A DNA stretch of 64,000 nt from Streptomyces harbinensis (GTDB lineage Bacteria; Actinomycetota; Actinomycetes; Streptomycetales; Streptomycetaceae). A program made the position numbers and the translations under genes. Positions 33,701 through 41,321 of this stretch are shown piece after piece. The notes beneath the pieces are model-generated. The model made no database searches. It saw only the letters and a list, made by a program, of their open reading frames with translations, and was not told the origin of the DNA. The stretch spans positions 537,193 through 601,192 of the forward strand of contig NZ_FPAB01000002.1 of NCBI RefSeq assembly GCF_900116145.1, given 5' to 3'. The number at the start of each line of letters is the position of its first letter. Within the stretch, counting starts at the first letter, position 1.

Positions 33701-35205
33701 CGGGGGAGGACTCGTTGTCCGGGGCCGGGGCCGGGGAAGTGCCACAAGGCGAGCCGTGGGAGCCGTCCGGTGTCGGTACGCCGCGGGCGTCTTCCGCCCC
33801 AGTGGCTGAAGACGGGGCCGCAGACGGTGGCGGGTCTGCCGGGCAGCGGGCGGCCGAGGAGCGGCCGGGGGCGGGCCGGAGGTCCGGCTCCGCTGAGCCC
33901 GACCCGCGCGCGGGCCTGAGCGGAGCGGTGCCCGGCGCACGCCGGGAACTCCCGGGCGGAGGAGGCACGGACGAGGCCTCGGGCACGGACCTGGACGCGG
34001 AGGCAGACGCAGACGCGGCCATGGGCACGAACTCGGCCACGGCCACGTACGCGGAGGCGGGTACGCACTCGGGCACGGACGCGGACGCAGGCGCGGCCTT
34101 GGGCACGGACCTGGACGTGGGCACGAAGGCCGGCAGGGGCACGCACTCGGCCACGGACCTGGCCACGAACGCGGACGCAGGCGCGGCCTCGGGCACGGAC
34201 CTGGACGCGGCCACGGACCTGGCCACGGGCACGCACCCGGCCACTGGAACGCACCCCGCCACCGACACGCCCCCGCCCCCGGACTCCGCCCACCGGCCGG
34301 AGGACGGGCCGTGGCCCGGCGACCGTGGCGGCGCGTCCGCCCCGTCCTCGGCCTCCTCCTGGCCCTCTTCGGCACCGTCATCCGCCTCCTCCCCGGCCCC
34401 CTCCCCGGCCCCGTCCCCGCCCCCCTCCCCGGCAGCCGCCCGGTGGCCCGGGCTCGCCGCCTCGGTGTCCGGTGCGGCCGATGCCGCTCCCGGCCGGGCG
34501 GCGCTGGACGCCGCCCGGCGCGCTTTGGAGCGGGCCGTCGTGCGGCTGCGGGAGGCCGCGTCCGCCGACAGCGCCGCCCGGGCGCGCTGTCGCGAACTCG
34601 ATGCGCTGTCCGCCGCCCTGGCCGCCGAGGCGGCGGCCCTGGCGCCGGTGCGGGAGGAGGCGGAGCGCATCGCGCGGCTGGCCGGGCTCGCCGCCGGGAC
34701 GGCGGCCGAGAACCGGTACCGGATGCGGCTGGAGACGTATGTGCTGGCCGCCCGGCTGGAGCAGGTGGCGGAGGCGGCGGGGAGCCGGCTGCACCGGATG
34801 TCCGCCGGGCGGTACCAGCTGGCGCACTCGGACAGCAAGACCGCGCGGGGGCGTTCGGGGCTCGGCCTCCAGGTGCTGGACGCCTGGACCGGGCGGGCCC
34901 GGGACACCGCCACGCTCTCCGGCGGCGAGTCCTTCTTCGTCTCCCTCGCGCTCGCCCTCGGCCTCGCCGACGTGGTCGCGGCCGAGGCCGGCGGGCAGCG
35001 GCTGGACACCCTCTTCATCGACGAGGGGTTCGGCAGCCTGGACGAGCAGTCCCTGGACGAGGTGCTCGACGTGCTGGACGGGCTGCGCGAGCAGGACCGG
35101 GCGGTCGGCATCGTCAGCCATGTGCCGGACCTGCGCGCCCGGATCCCGACCCAGCTGCGCGTCATCAAGACCGCCCGGGGGTCCACGGTGCAGAAAACCG
35201 GATGA
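30715..35205 (+). CDS. sbcC: Exonuclease SbcC (Rad50-like ATPase) with a very large insertion
   Basis: ATPase subunit of SbcCD, 1496 residues against roughly 1000 for usual SbcC. Walker A GPTGAGKT is at residues 35-42, the coiled coil follows, and the zinc-hook CAVC is at Cys505/Cys508. The C-terminal half has LSGGE from residue 1401 and Walker B with Asp1436/Glu1437. Between about residues 741 and 1250 lies a low-complexity insertion: Gly/Arg/Glu-rich modules with an internal 91-residue repeat (from Asp816 and Asp907), then an acidic Gly-Thr-Asp-Ala repeat, then a Pro/Ser-rich stretch. The frame stays open throughout, so it is probably translated. ATG 30715 overlaps the sbcD stop. Confidence 0.92.
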   Translation: MRLHRLTLTAFGPFGGTQHIDFDALSAGGLFLLHGPTGAGKTAILDGVCYALYGSVPGARQQAPGGLRSDHADPGTPTEVVLELTIGGRRLEVTRRPERERPKKRGTGFTLERAYSALRERAPGGDGGWRALSRSHQEIGEELAGLLGMNREQFCQVVLLPQGDFARFLRAGAEDRAKLLGRLFDTRRFAAVEQQLAERRQAATAGVREGDDRLRSLADRLRQAAGAGEPEEDLLSWAAQLRSLARERRDIAAQSLRTAEAAHARAEREVTATADRVRRAERRAEARARAAVWEAEREERERTERELADARAAESVTPALRLRDRAAEEHRDAVVAARLARAELPAAFAGASAATLAEEERTVRGRLGALSAARQAEERASRLAAECAALERADAEDTALLAGTVAALERFAPERDRLAARLRAAEAAGARAGHRAEAVAETGRRLAAARRRQDLDDRIEEAAKEALRAREHASAAYEDWLDLKERRLRGMAAELAAALREGEPCAVCGSTAHPRPAPAGPHAVSPDEERAAEEKHRAASDDRDRALAALAGLREAHAAADAAAGAEPAQVLADRLAALERDQRADLAAAEDAGPAGEELAAAERRHAGQQAAREDIERRMAARAGQAQSLRAEHEGLRAEIRAARGEAESVAARAADLAELAGRLASAAEAVRAAETSAAREREAEEAVADAARRAGFATPEAASAAQRSADRRREAERRLEHWRTEAAAIDALLAEAEAGAEAGTGVADGGDRERTGRAGDGTSAGGRDPGRPLPPGGVSGRGRAPGSAEPERAAGVRQDTTAPAAPDPEAVRDVPVQNALGRERPGGREDGAEHAVGGRPVQDAGGEPALPTRGGHRAPRSEGRAGRPPASGEAERGAVVGTSVAGGAAGPAMVPASLGGAAHDVPAQNALGRGQFGDREDGPEHLAEGGDAALSVAGEYEAPRSGSGDGAGDGRPPASQDAERGAAAEGRTWPAVLDRGGSALGTVSARWASGEDSLSGAGAGEVPQGEPWEPSGVGTPRASSAPVAEDGAADGGGSAGQRAAEERPGAGRRSGSAEPDPRAGLSGAVPGARRELPGGGGTDEASGTDLDAEADADAAMGTNSATATYAEAGTHSGTDADAGAALGTDLDVGTKAGRGTHSATDLATNADAGAASGTDLDAATDLATGTHPATGTHPATDTPPPPDSAHRPEDGPWPGDRGGASAPSSASSWPSSAPSSASSPAPSPAPSPPPSPAAARWPGLAASVSGAADAAPGRAALDAARRALERAVVRLREAASADSAARARCRELDALSAALAAEAAALAPVREEAERIARLAGLAAGTAAENRYRMRLETYVLAARLEQVAEAAGSRLHRMSAGRYQLAHSDSKTARGRSGLGLQVLDAWTGRARDTATLSGGESFFVSLALALGLADVVAAEAGGQRLDTLFIDEGFGSLDEQSLDEVLDVLDGLREQDRAVGIVSHVPDLRARIPTQLRVIKTARGSTVQKTG
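32938..34470 (+). repeat. Low-complexity insertion inside sbcC
   Basis: Degenerate in-frame repeats. A module starting at 33160 recurs at 33433 (273-base period; both encode a DVPxQNALGR motif followed by REDG, then GRPPAS). From about 33978 a run rich in GGCACGGAC-type units encodes alternating Thr/Asp/Ala/Gly, and 34330-34440 encodes Pro/Ser repeats. Confidence 0.85.
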
Positions 35206-35236
35206 CGCGAGACGGCGCGTATCGCAGGGTGGGTCC

Positions 35237-36049
35237 ATGACCGCACCTCATCCCCTGCGCGGACGCACCGCCCTGGTCACCGGCGCCAGCCGGCGGGCCG
35301 GCATCGGGTTCGCCACCGCCCGCCGGCTGGCGGCGCTCGGCGCGAGCGTCTATCTGCACCACCACACCCCGCACGACGCCGAACAGCCCTGGGGCGCCGA
35401 CCCGGACGGGCCGGAGGCACTCGCCGCCGCCGTACGCGATCAGGCCGCGCCCGGCGCCGTCGTCGCGCACGGGCCGGGCGATCTCGCCGATCCCGCCGTG
35501 CCCGCCGCGCTGGTCGAGGAGGCGGCCGGTGCGCTCGGCGGCCGGCTGGACATCCTGATCGCCAATCAGGCCCTCAGCGGACACGACGGGCCGCTGGACG
35601 ACCTCACCGCCGACATGCTGGACCGGCACTACCGGGTCAACACCCGGGCCTCCGTACTGCTGGTGCAGGCGTTCGCCCGCCGGCACGGTCAGGCCGGCCC
35701 CGACGCGCCGCCCGGCCGTATCGTCCTGATGACCTCGGGACAGGATCAGCGCGGCGGCATGCCCGGGCAGATCCCGTACGCCCTGTCCAAAGGCGCGCTC
35801 GCTTCCATCACCCGGAGCCTGGCCACCGACCTGGCCGCCCGGCGCATCACCGTCAACGCCGTCAACCCGGGCCCGGTCGACACCGGTTACCTCACCGGCG
35901 AGCACCACGCCGTCATCGCCGGGCTCTTCCCCGGCGGCCGGTGGGGCACGCCCGAGGACGCGGCCCGGCTCATCACCTGGCTCGCGAGTGACGACGCCGG
36001 CTGGGTCACCGGCGAGGTCATCAACTCCGAGGGCGGCTTCGCCCGCTGA
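35237..36049 (+). CDS. SDR oxidoreductase with altered NNAG motif
   Basis: 270 residues. TGASRRAGIG resembles the cofactor loop of FabG-type SDRs with an inserted Arg-Ala, catalytic YALSK is intact, and NPGPVDTGY is the conserved C-terminal loop. The structural NNAG reads ANQA. SDRs with this TGASRRxGIG signature are widespread in actinobacteria; function is unknown. It lies 31 bases after sbcC but probably has its own role. Confidence 0.84.
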   Translation: MTAPHPLRGRTALVTGASRRAGIGFATARRLAALGASVYLHHHTPHDAEQPWGADPDGPEALAAAVRDQAAPGAVVAHGPGDLADPAVPAALVEEAAGALGGRLDILIANQALSGHDGPLDDLTADMLDRHYRVNTRASVLLVQAFARRHGQAGPDAPPGRIVLMTSGQDQRGGMPGQIPYALSKGALASITRSLATDLAARRITVNAVNPGPVDTGYLTGEHHAVIAGLFPGGRWGTPEDAARLITWLASDDAGWVTGEVINSEGGFAR

Positions 36050-36055
36050 GCGGCG

Positions 36056-36082
36056 GGGGCCGGGCGCCCGGCGCCCGGCCCC
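36056..36082. terminator. Bidirectional terminator between SDR and DUF885 gene
   Basis: GGGGCCGGGCGCC (36056-36068) and its exact complement (36070-36082), with only one base between the full arms, so the top of the stem must open. It lies between convergent genes. Confidence 0.6.
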
Positions 36083-36095
36083 GCCACCGTACGGC

Positions 36096-37787
36096 TCACA
36101 GCGCGGACAGCTCCGCCTCCAGGTCGTCCAGGCCCAGCGAGCCCTGCGACAGCGCCGCCATGTGCCACTTCTTGGCGTCGAACGCGTCGCCGTGCGCCGC
36201 CCTGGCCGCCTCGCGCCCGCGCAGCCAGGCGCGTTCGCCCAGCTTGTAGCCGATCGCCTGCCCGGGCATGCCCAGGTAGCGCACCAGCTCGCTCTCCACG
36301 AAGTCCGCCGGGCGCCCGCTGTGCTGCCCGAAGAACTCCTGCGCCAGCTCCGGCGTCCACCGCTCGCCCGGGTGGAACGGCGAGTCCGCCGGGATCTCCA
36401 GCTCCAGGTGCATGCCGATGTCGATGATCACCCGCACCGCGCGCATCATCTGGCAGTCCAGGTAACCGAGCCGCCGCTCGGCGTTGTTCAGGAAGCCCAG
36501 TTCGTCCATCAGCCGCTCGGCGTACAGCGCCCAGCCCTCGGCGTTCGCCGACACCATGCCCACCGTGGTCTGGTAGCGCGACAGCTGGTCGGCGACGTGC
36601 GCCCACTGCGCCAGCTGGAGGTGGTGGCCGGGGACGCCCTCGTGGTACCAGGTGGAGACCAGGTCGTACACCGGGAAACGGGTCTCGCCCATGGTCGGCA
36701 GCCAGGTGCGGCCGGGCCGCGAGAAGTCCAGCGACGGGCTGGTGTAGTACGGTGCCGCCGCGCTGCCGGGCGGGGCGATCATCGACTCCACGCGCTTGAC
36801 GCGGTCGGCCAGTTCGAAGTGGGTGCCGTCCAGCGCCTCGATGGCCTCGTCCATCAGCTCCTGGAGCCAGACCCGGATCTCCTCGACCCCCTCGACGGCC
36901 TCGCCCTCGGTGTCCAGGTGGCGCAGCGCCTCCCACGGGGTGGCGCCGGGCAGGATCTTGGCGGCCTCGGTTCGCATCTCCGCGTTCAGCCGGTGGAATT
37001 CGGACCAGCCGTACGCGTACGCCTCCTCCAGGTCCAGATCGGTGCCGTTCCAGTAGCGCACCCAGCGGGCGTAGCGCTCGCGGCCCACGATCTGCGGGGC
37101 GCCGGCCACGCCGGGGGAGTACGTACCGGCCAGCCACTCGCGCAGGTCCGTGATCGCCGCCGTGGCGGCCCGGGCGCCCTCGGTCAGCTCCGTGCGCAGC
37201 GCCTCGGGGCCCTCCGCCACGAACTGCGCGAACCAGCTCTTCTCCGCGCCGTCCGCGATCCACTCCTCCAACTGGCCGATGACCGTGGTCACCTGGCGCG
37301 GCCCGGCCGGCAGGCCGCGCTCCAGACCGGCGGCGAGCGCGGCCCGGTAGCTCTCCAGCGAGGCGGGGACGGCGGACAGCCGGCGCGCCACCCGCGCCCA
37401 GTCGTCCTCGGTCTCGGTCGGCATCAGCGAGAAGACGCTGCGCACGTCGTGCACGGGGGAGAACAGGTTGCTGACGGCCCGCAGATGCTCGTCCGCCTCG
37501 TGCACGGCGAGGTCGGCGGTCAGCCGCTCGCGCAGCAGCCGGGCGCAGCGCCGCTCGGCGTCGCTGTCCGCGCCGGGGCGGCTCTCCGCCTCGGTCAGCT
37601 CCCGCAGGGTGCGCCGGGCGAGGTCCGCGCGGGCCTCGTGTCCTTCGGGGGAGTAGTCGGGCAGCCGTTCGGCGCTCTCGGCGACCCCGAGGTAGGTACC
37701 GGTGATGGGGTCGAGCTCGACGAGGGCGTCGACGTAGGAGTCGGCGAGTGCGCGGGGCAGCACGGGGCTGGTGGTGTCTTCGGACAT
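36096..37787 (-). CDS. DUF885-family metallopeptidase-like protein
   Basis: About 563 residues, helical M32-like fold. The motif WYHEGVPGHHLQLAQW (near residue 380) carries the HExxxHH-type zinc ligands. No signal peptide, so it should be cytoplasmic. Members are thought to be carboxypeptidase- or dipeptidase-like, but substrates are not established. Start is ambiguous: ATG 37787 (MSEDTT) or ATG 37796 (MGRMSED). Single gene. Confidence 0.83.
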   Translation of the reverse strand: MSEDTTSPVLPRALADSYVDALVELDPITGTYLGVAESAERLPDYSPEGHEARADLARRTLRELTEAESRPGADSDAERRCARLLRERLTADLAVHEADEHLRAVSNLFSPVHDVRSVFSLMPTETEDDWARVARRLSAVPASLESYRAALAAGLERGLPAGPRQVTTVIGQLEEWIADGAEKSWFAQFVAEGPEALRTELTEGARAATAAITDLREWLAGTYSPGVAGAPQIVGRERYARWVRYWNGTDLDLEEAYAYGWSEFHRLNAEMRTEAAKILPGATPWEALRHLDTEGEAVEGVEEIRVWLQELMDEAIEALDGTHFELADRVKRVESMIAPPGSAAAPYYTSPSLDFSRPGRTWLPTMGETRFPVYDLVSTWYHEGVPGHHLQLAQWAHVADQLSRYQTTVGMVSANAEGWALYAERLMDELGFLNNAERRLGYLDCQMMRAVRVIIDIGMHLELEIPADSPFHPGERWTPELAQEFFGQHSGRPADFVESELVRYLGMPGQAIGYKLGERAWLRGREAARAAHGDAFDAKKWHMAALSQGSLGLDDLEAELSAL

Positions 37788-37872
37788 GCGCCCCATCCTG
37801 GTACCTGACCCCCCGTTCCGTCACTACCGTTGTGCGGGGTTGTTGCTGTTTGCGCCGGTCAGAGCGGTGCGG

Positions 37873-38415
37873 TCAGCGTACGGTGGCCGGGCCGAGCGGC
37901 GTGGGGAGCGGCCGGGAGGCCAGCGGGGCGGAGAGGACGACGGCGCCACCGTCCTCGTACCGGCCCACCGTCAGGCCCGCCGCGCGCAGCAGCCCGAGGA
38001 CGCCGCGCTCGCCGCTGCCGCCCGGGATGGTCACCGCGTAGATCTCGGTGAACCCCGCGCCGGTCGCCACGGTGAGCAGCCGGCCCAGCAGGGCGGCGCC
38101 GACGCCGCGCCGCTGGCGGGCGTCCGGCACCAGCAGCGCCAGTTCCACCTCGTCGCCCTCGCCGTCCCACAGCAGTTGGCCGAGTCCGGCCAGCGCGCCG
38201 TCCCGGTCGCGGGCGGCCACGCTGTGCCCGAACCGGTGGCTGAGCAGGTGCGGCAGCAGCCGGTCGGCCTCCGCCCGGTCGGCCACCCCGTGGTAGCGCT
38301 CGCGCAGGGTGGCGGGCGAGCAGCGGGCGTGCATCTCCAGCGCGGCGGCGAGGTCGCCGGGCCCCACCGGGTCCACCGACCGGACGATGGTGCGCTGAAG
38401 TGAGGAGTCAGCCAT
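37873..38415 (-). CDS. GNAT-family N-acetyltransferase
   Basis: 180 residues, one GNAT domain. VELALLVPDARQRRGVGAAL is the acetyl-CoA pyrophosphate loop with RxxGxG/A, and LLRAAGLTVGRYEDGG is the terminal strand. ATG 38415 (MADSSLQ) is preceded by GGGGAGGG. The substrate is unknown. Divergent from the sigma factor gene. Confidence 0.82.
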   Translation of the reverse strand: MADSSLQRTIVRSVDPVGPGDLAAALEMHARCSPATLRERYHGVADRAEADRLLPHLLSHRFGHSVAARDRDGALAGLGQLLWDGEGDEVELALLVPDARQRRGVGAALLGRLLTVATGAGFTEIYAVTIPGGSGERGVLGLLRAAGLTVGRYEDGGAVVLSAPLASRPLPTPLGPATVR

Positions 38416-38575
38416 GGAACCACTGTCCCTCCCCGGTGTTGCCCGGCCACGAACGTCCTGTGACCGCGGGGTTAAGGATGCTTCGGTGGTAAATGCGGCC
38501 TTCGCTCGGCCGGGCCCCCATGCCATGCTCCGAGCGTAACCCGGTGCGCGCGCGTTTCCCGCGTACCGGGATGGG

Positions 38576-39505
38576 ATGCTGGCCGGCGTGGAAGAGGACG
38601 CGCTGGAGATCTTCGAGGAGCACCGCGGCCTGCTGTTCGGCGTGGCCTACCGCATGCTGGGCGCCGTCGCCGACGCCGAGGACATCGTGCAGGAGACCTG
38701 GCTGCGCTGGTCGGGTGCCCGGGGCGAGGAGGTGCGACACCCGCGCGCCTATCTGGTGCGGATCACCACCCGGCTGGCGGTGGAGCGGCTGCACCGGCTG
38801 CGCGAGGCGCGCGAGACCTATCCGGGCAACTGGCTGCCGGAGCCGCTGCCCACCGCGTACGCCACGGTCCCGGCCGGTGCGCCCGGCGCCGCGGAGGCGG
38901 GGGACGCGGCGGCGCCGGCGCTGCGCGCGGAGTCGGTGTCGCTGGCGGTGCTGGTGGTGCTGGAATCGCTCAGCCCGCTGGAGCGCGCGGTGTTCGTGCT
39001 GCGGGAGGCGTTCGGGTTTCCGTACCGGGAGATCGCCGAGGTGCTGGGGCGCGGTGAGGCGGCGGTACGGCAGCTGGCGGGGCGGGCGCGGCAGCATGTC
39101 GCGGAGCGGCGGCCCCGGTTCACGGTGGACCCGGTGCAGCGGCGGGATCTGACGGAACGTTTCCTCGCGGCGGCCACCCAGGGCGATCTGGACGGGCTGC
39201 TGGCGCTGCTGGCCACCGGGGTGCAGGTGGTCGGCGACGGGGGCGGCCGGGGCAAGGCGCCGCTGCGGGTCATCGCGGACGCGCGCAAGGCCGGCCGGTT
39301 CTTCACCGGGATCGCGGGGCGGGCGCCCGCGGAGTTCGCGATCCGGCCGGTGGAACTGAACGGCGGTCCGGCGTTGCTGATCACCAGCGGGGGAGTACCG
39401 CACTCGGTGTTCCAGCTGGAGGTCGCGGACGGGCTGGTGCAGCGCGTCTATCTCCAGGCGAACCCGGACAAGCTGCGGCACCTGGCGGTCCCGGCCGGGG
39501 CCTGA
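38576..39505 (+). CDS. ECF sigma factor with C-terminal SnoaL-like domain (ECF41/SigJ type)
   Basis: 309 residues. Sigma-70 region 2 (YRMLGAVADAEDIVQETWLRW) and region 4 (LSPLERAVFVLREAFGFPYR) occupy the first 180 residues. A SnoaL/NTF2-like domain (about 190-300) follows, the hallmark of ECF41-type factors, in which it modulates activity instead of a separate anti-sigma factor. Start may be ATG 38576 or GTG 38588. The usual partner gene, a carboxymuconolactone decarboxylase or oxidoreductase, is not adjacent. Confidence 0.88.
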   Translation: MLAGVEEDALEIFEEHRGLLFGVAYRMLGAVADAEDIVQETWLRWSGARGEEVRHPRAYLVRITTRLAVERLHRLREARETYPGNWLPEPLPTAYATVPAGAPGAAEAGDAAAPALRAESVSLAVLVVLESLSPLERAVFVLREAFGFPYREIAEVLGRGEAAVRQLAGRARQHVAERRPRFTVDPVQRRDLTERFLAAATQGDLDGLLALLATGVQVVGDGGGRGKAPLRVIADARKAGRFFTGIAGRAPAEFAIRPVELNGGPALLITSGGVPHSVFQLEVADGLVQRVYLQANPDKLRHLAVPAGA

Positions 39506-39538
39506 ACCACCGGCCCCGGCCACCGCCCCCGGCGGGTC

Positions 39539-40288
39539 TCAGAGCCCGCCGGAGACCCGCAGGACGGCGCCGGTGGTGTAGGACGCCTCGTCCGACAGCA
39601 GCCAGGCGACGGCGCCCGCCACCTCCTCCGGCTCCCCGGGGCGGCCCATCGGCACCCGGTCGGCCTTGCGCCAGGGTCGCTGCGGGTCGCCCATGGCGGC
39701 GTGCATGTCGGTGAGGATCATGCCGGGCTGCACGGAGTTGACCCGCACCCCGTCCGGGGCCAGTTCCTTGGCCAGGCCGACCGCCAGGGTGTCCACGGCG
39801 GCCTTGGTCGCCGCGTAGTGGACGTACTCGCCGGGGCTGCCGAGGGTGGCGGCGCCCGAGGAGATGGTGACGACGGCGCCGCCCGCGCCGCCGTGGCGGG
39901 TGGACATGTCGCGGGCCGCGCGCCGGGCGCACCACAGGGTGCCCAGCACATTGACCTCCACGACCCGGCGCATCACCTCGGGGTCGGTCTCGGTGAAGCG
40001 GCCGAGCGGTCCGGTGATCGCGGCGTTGCACACCACCCCGGTGACCGGGCCGAACGTCTCGGCGGCGGTGTCGAAGAGCCGGTCGACCTGTGCGGGTTCC
40101 GCGGTGTCGAGACGGACGGTGTGGGCGCGGGCGCCGGCCTCGCGGACCCGGACCGCGGTGGCCTCGGCGGCCTCGGTGTCGCGTGCGTAGCCGATGACCA
40201 CGTGGTGGCCGGCCCGGGCGAGGCGCACGGCGATGGCGGCGCCGATGCCCCGGCCGCCTCCGGTGACGACGGTGACGTGCTGTTTCAT
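39539..40288 (-). CDS. SDR oxidoreductase (FabG-like)
   Basis: 249 residues. GGGRGIG cofactor loop, CNAAI in place of NNAG, catalytic Ser region TISSGAATLGSPGEYVHYAAT with YAATK, and NSVQPGMILTD. It starts at ATG 40288 and is divergent from a GntR regulator. A perfect 12-base palindrome lies 14 bases before its start, which suggests local repression. Confidence 0.85.
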   Translation of the reverse strand: MKQHVTVVTGGGRGIGAAIAVRLARAGHHVVIGYARDTEAAEATAVRVREAGARAHTVRLDTAEPAQVDRLFDTAAETFGPVTGVVCNAAITGPLGRFTETDPEVMRRVVEVNVLGTLWCARRAARDMSTRHGGAGGAVVTISSGAATLGSPGEYVHYAATKAAVDTLAVGLAKELAPDGVRVNSVQPGMILTDMHAAMGDPQRPWRKADRVPMGRPGEPEEVAGAVAWLLSDEASYTTGAVLRVSGGL

Positions 40289-40301
40289 ACCCCGACTGTA
40301 T

Positions 40302-40313
40302 CGAGGTACCTCG
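40302..40313. promoter_or_regulatory. Perfect palindrome CGAGGTACCTCG upstream of the SDR
   Basis: 12-base perfect palindrome immediately upstream of the SDR start, followed by a second GGTACC at 40313-40318. A candidate operator. Confidence 0.45.
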
Positions 40314-40330
40314 GTACCGTGCCTGGTGTA

Positions 40331-40344
40331 TTGGTCTTGACCAA
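40331..40344. promoter_or_regulatory. DasR/HutC-type operator
   Basis: TTGGTC (40331-40336) TT GACCAA (40339-40344). It is a perfect inverted repeat and close to the DasR-responsive element core TGGTCTAGACCA. It lies in the divergent region between the SDR and the HutC-type regulator. Confidence 0.65.
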
Positions 40345-40417
40345 GTCGGCACTCCGGCCTAGGGTCCGGGCATATACGCAACAACCTTTCATAATCGCGC
40401 GGTTCGGGGAGGCGGCA

Positions 40418-41158
40418 GTGGACACCAGGGACTGGCGGCGGGAGCCGGAGCCCAAGTACTGGCACCTGCGCACGCTGCTCACCGAAGCGCTGGACACCGA
40501 GTTCTCGGTGGGCGAGGTCCTGCCCAACGAACGTGCGCTGGCGGCCCGTTACGGCGTCGCCCGGGCCACGCTGCGCCAGGCGCTGGAACAGCTGGAGCTG
40601 GAGGGCCGCCTCCAGCGCCGCCGGGGCGTGGGCACCACCGTGGCCCCGCCGCGCGTCGGGGTGGACCTCAGCCCCTCGCAGCACGCGTGGCCCGGCCGGC
40701 CCGGCGACCCCTGGACCGTCACCGCCGCCGCGCCCGCGCCGCCGCCGCCCGCCGTGGCCCGGCTGCTCGACCTGCCGTCCGGCGCGACCGTGGAGATCAT
40801 CCACCGCACCCTGACGACCCATGGCCGCCCGGTGGCCACCGAGGAGCTGTACGTACCCGGCGCCGTCTCCCCGCCCGCGCCCGCCGACCCGGCCGAAGGC
40901 CCCGAGCGCGCCCGGCGGTTGCTGCGGCTGCTCCAGGAGTGCGAGCCGGCCGGCCAGGACCGCACCGTCGAACTCGGCGCCGCCACGGCCGAGACCGCCC
41001 ACCGCCTCGACCGGCTCCCGGGATCCCCCGTCCTGCTGGTCACCACCCGCTACCTCACGGCCGGCCGTACCGCCGCCGCCTCCGTGGCCACCTACCGGGC
41101 CGACACCTGCCGGCTCACCTTCGCCAACCAGCCGGCCCTCACCGCGCTCACCGGCTGA
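40418..41158 (+). CDS. GntR-family regulator, HutC type (UTRA domain)
   Basis: 246 residues. The winged helix domain has YWHLRTLLTEALDTEFSVGE, NERALAARYGVARATLRQAL and RRGVGTTV. The UTRA-type ligand domain covers residues 85-240, with VEIIHRTLTTHGRPVATEELY. GTG 40418 follows GGGGAGGCGG. HutC members bind GGTC/GACC-type operators, and one lies 74 bases upstream, so autoregulation is likely. Effectors in this group are often phosphosugars or amino-acid derivatives. Confidence 0.84.
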   Translation: MDTRDWRREPEPKYWHLRTLLTEALDTEFSVGEVLPNERALAARYGVARATLRQALEQLELEGRLQRRRGVGTTVAPPRVGVDLSPSQHAWPGRPGDPWTVTAAAPAPPPPAVARLLDLPSGATVEIIHRTLTTHGRPVATEELYVPGAVSPPAPADPAEGPERARRLLRLLQECEPAGQDRTVELGAATAETAHRLDRLPGSPVLLVTTRYLTAGRTAAASVATYRADTCRLTFANQPALTALTG

Positions 41159-41321
41159 CCCGGCCCGCCCCCGGCGGCCGGACCGGCCGCTCACCACCGG
41201 GGCGGCCTGCCACCGGTGGGCCGGTCCGCTCTCCGGCTGACCCGCCCCGTGCCGACCACCCGGCGCGGCCTGCCCCCGCCCCGGCCCGTGCTCACCACCG
41301 GACGGCCCCCGGCCCGTGCCC

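Noticed and set aside
30861..35246. A 1461-codon open frame antisense to sbcC
   Set aside because: Its translation is Ser/Arg/Ala-rich low-complexity typical of the antisense of high-GC genes, and sbcC motifs on the other strand are unambiguous.
41159..41321. Imperfect repeats (CTCACCACCGG and CGGCCTGCC variants) between GntR and ROK genes
   Set aside because: Copies are short and irregular, explicable by high-GC composition; weaker than the 54-bp array at 24250.
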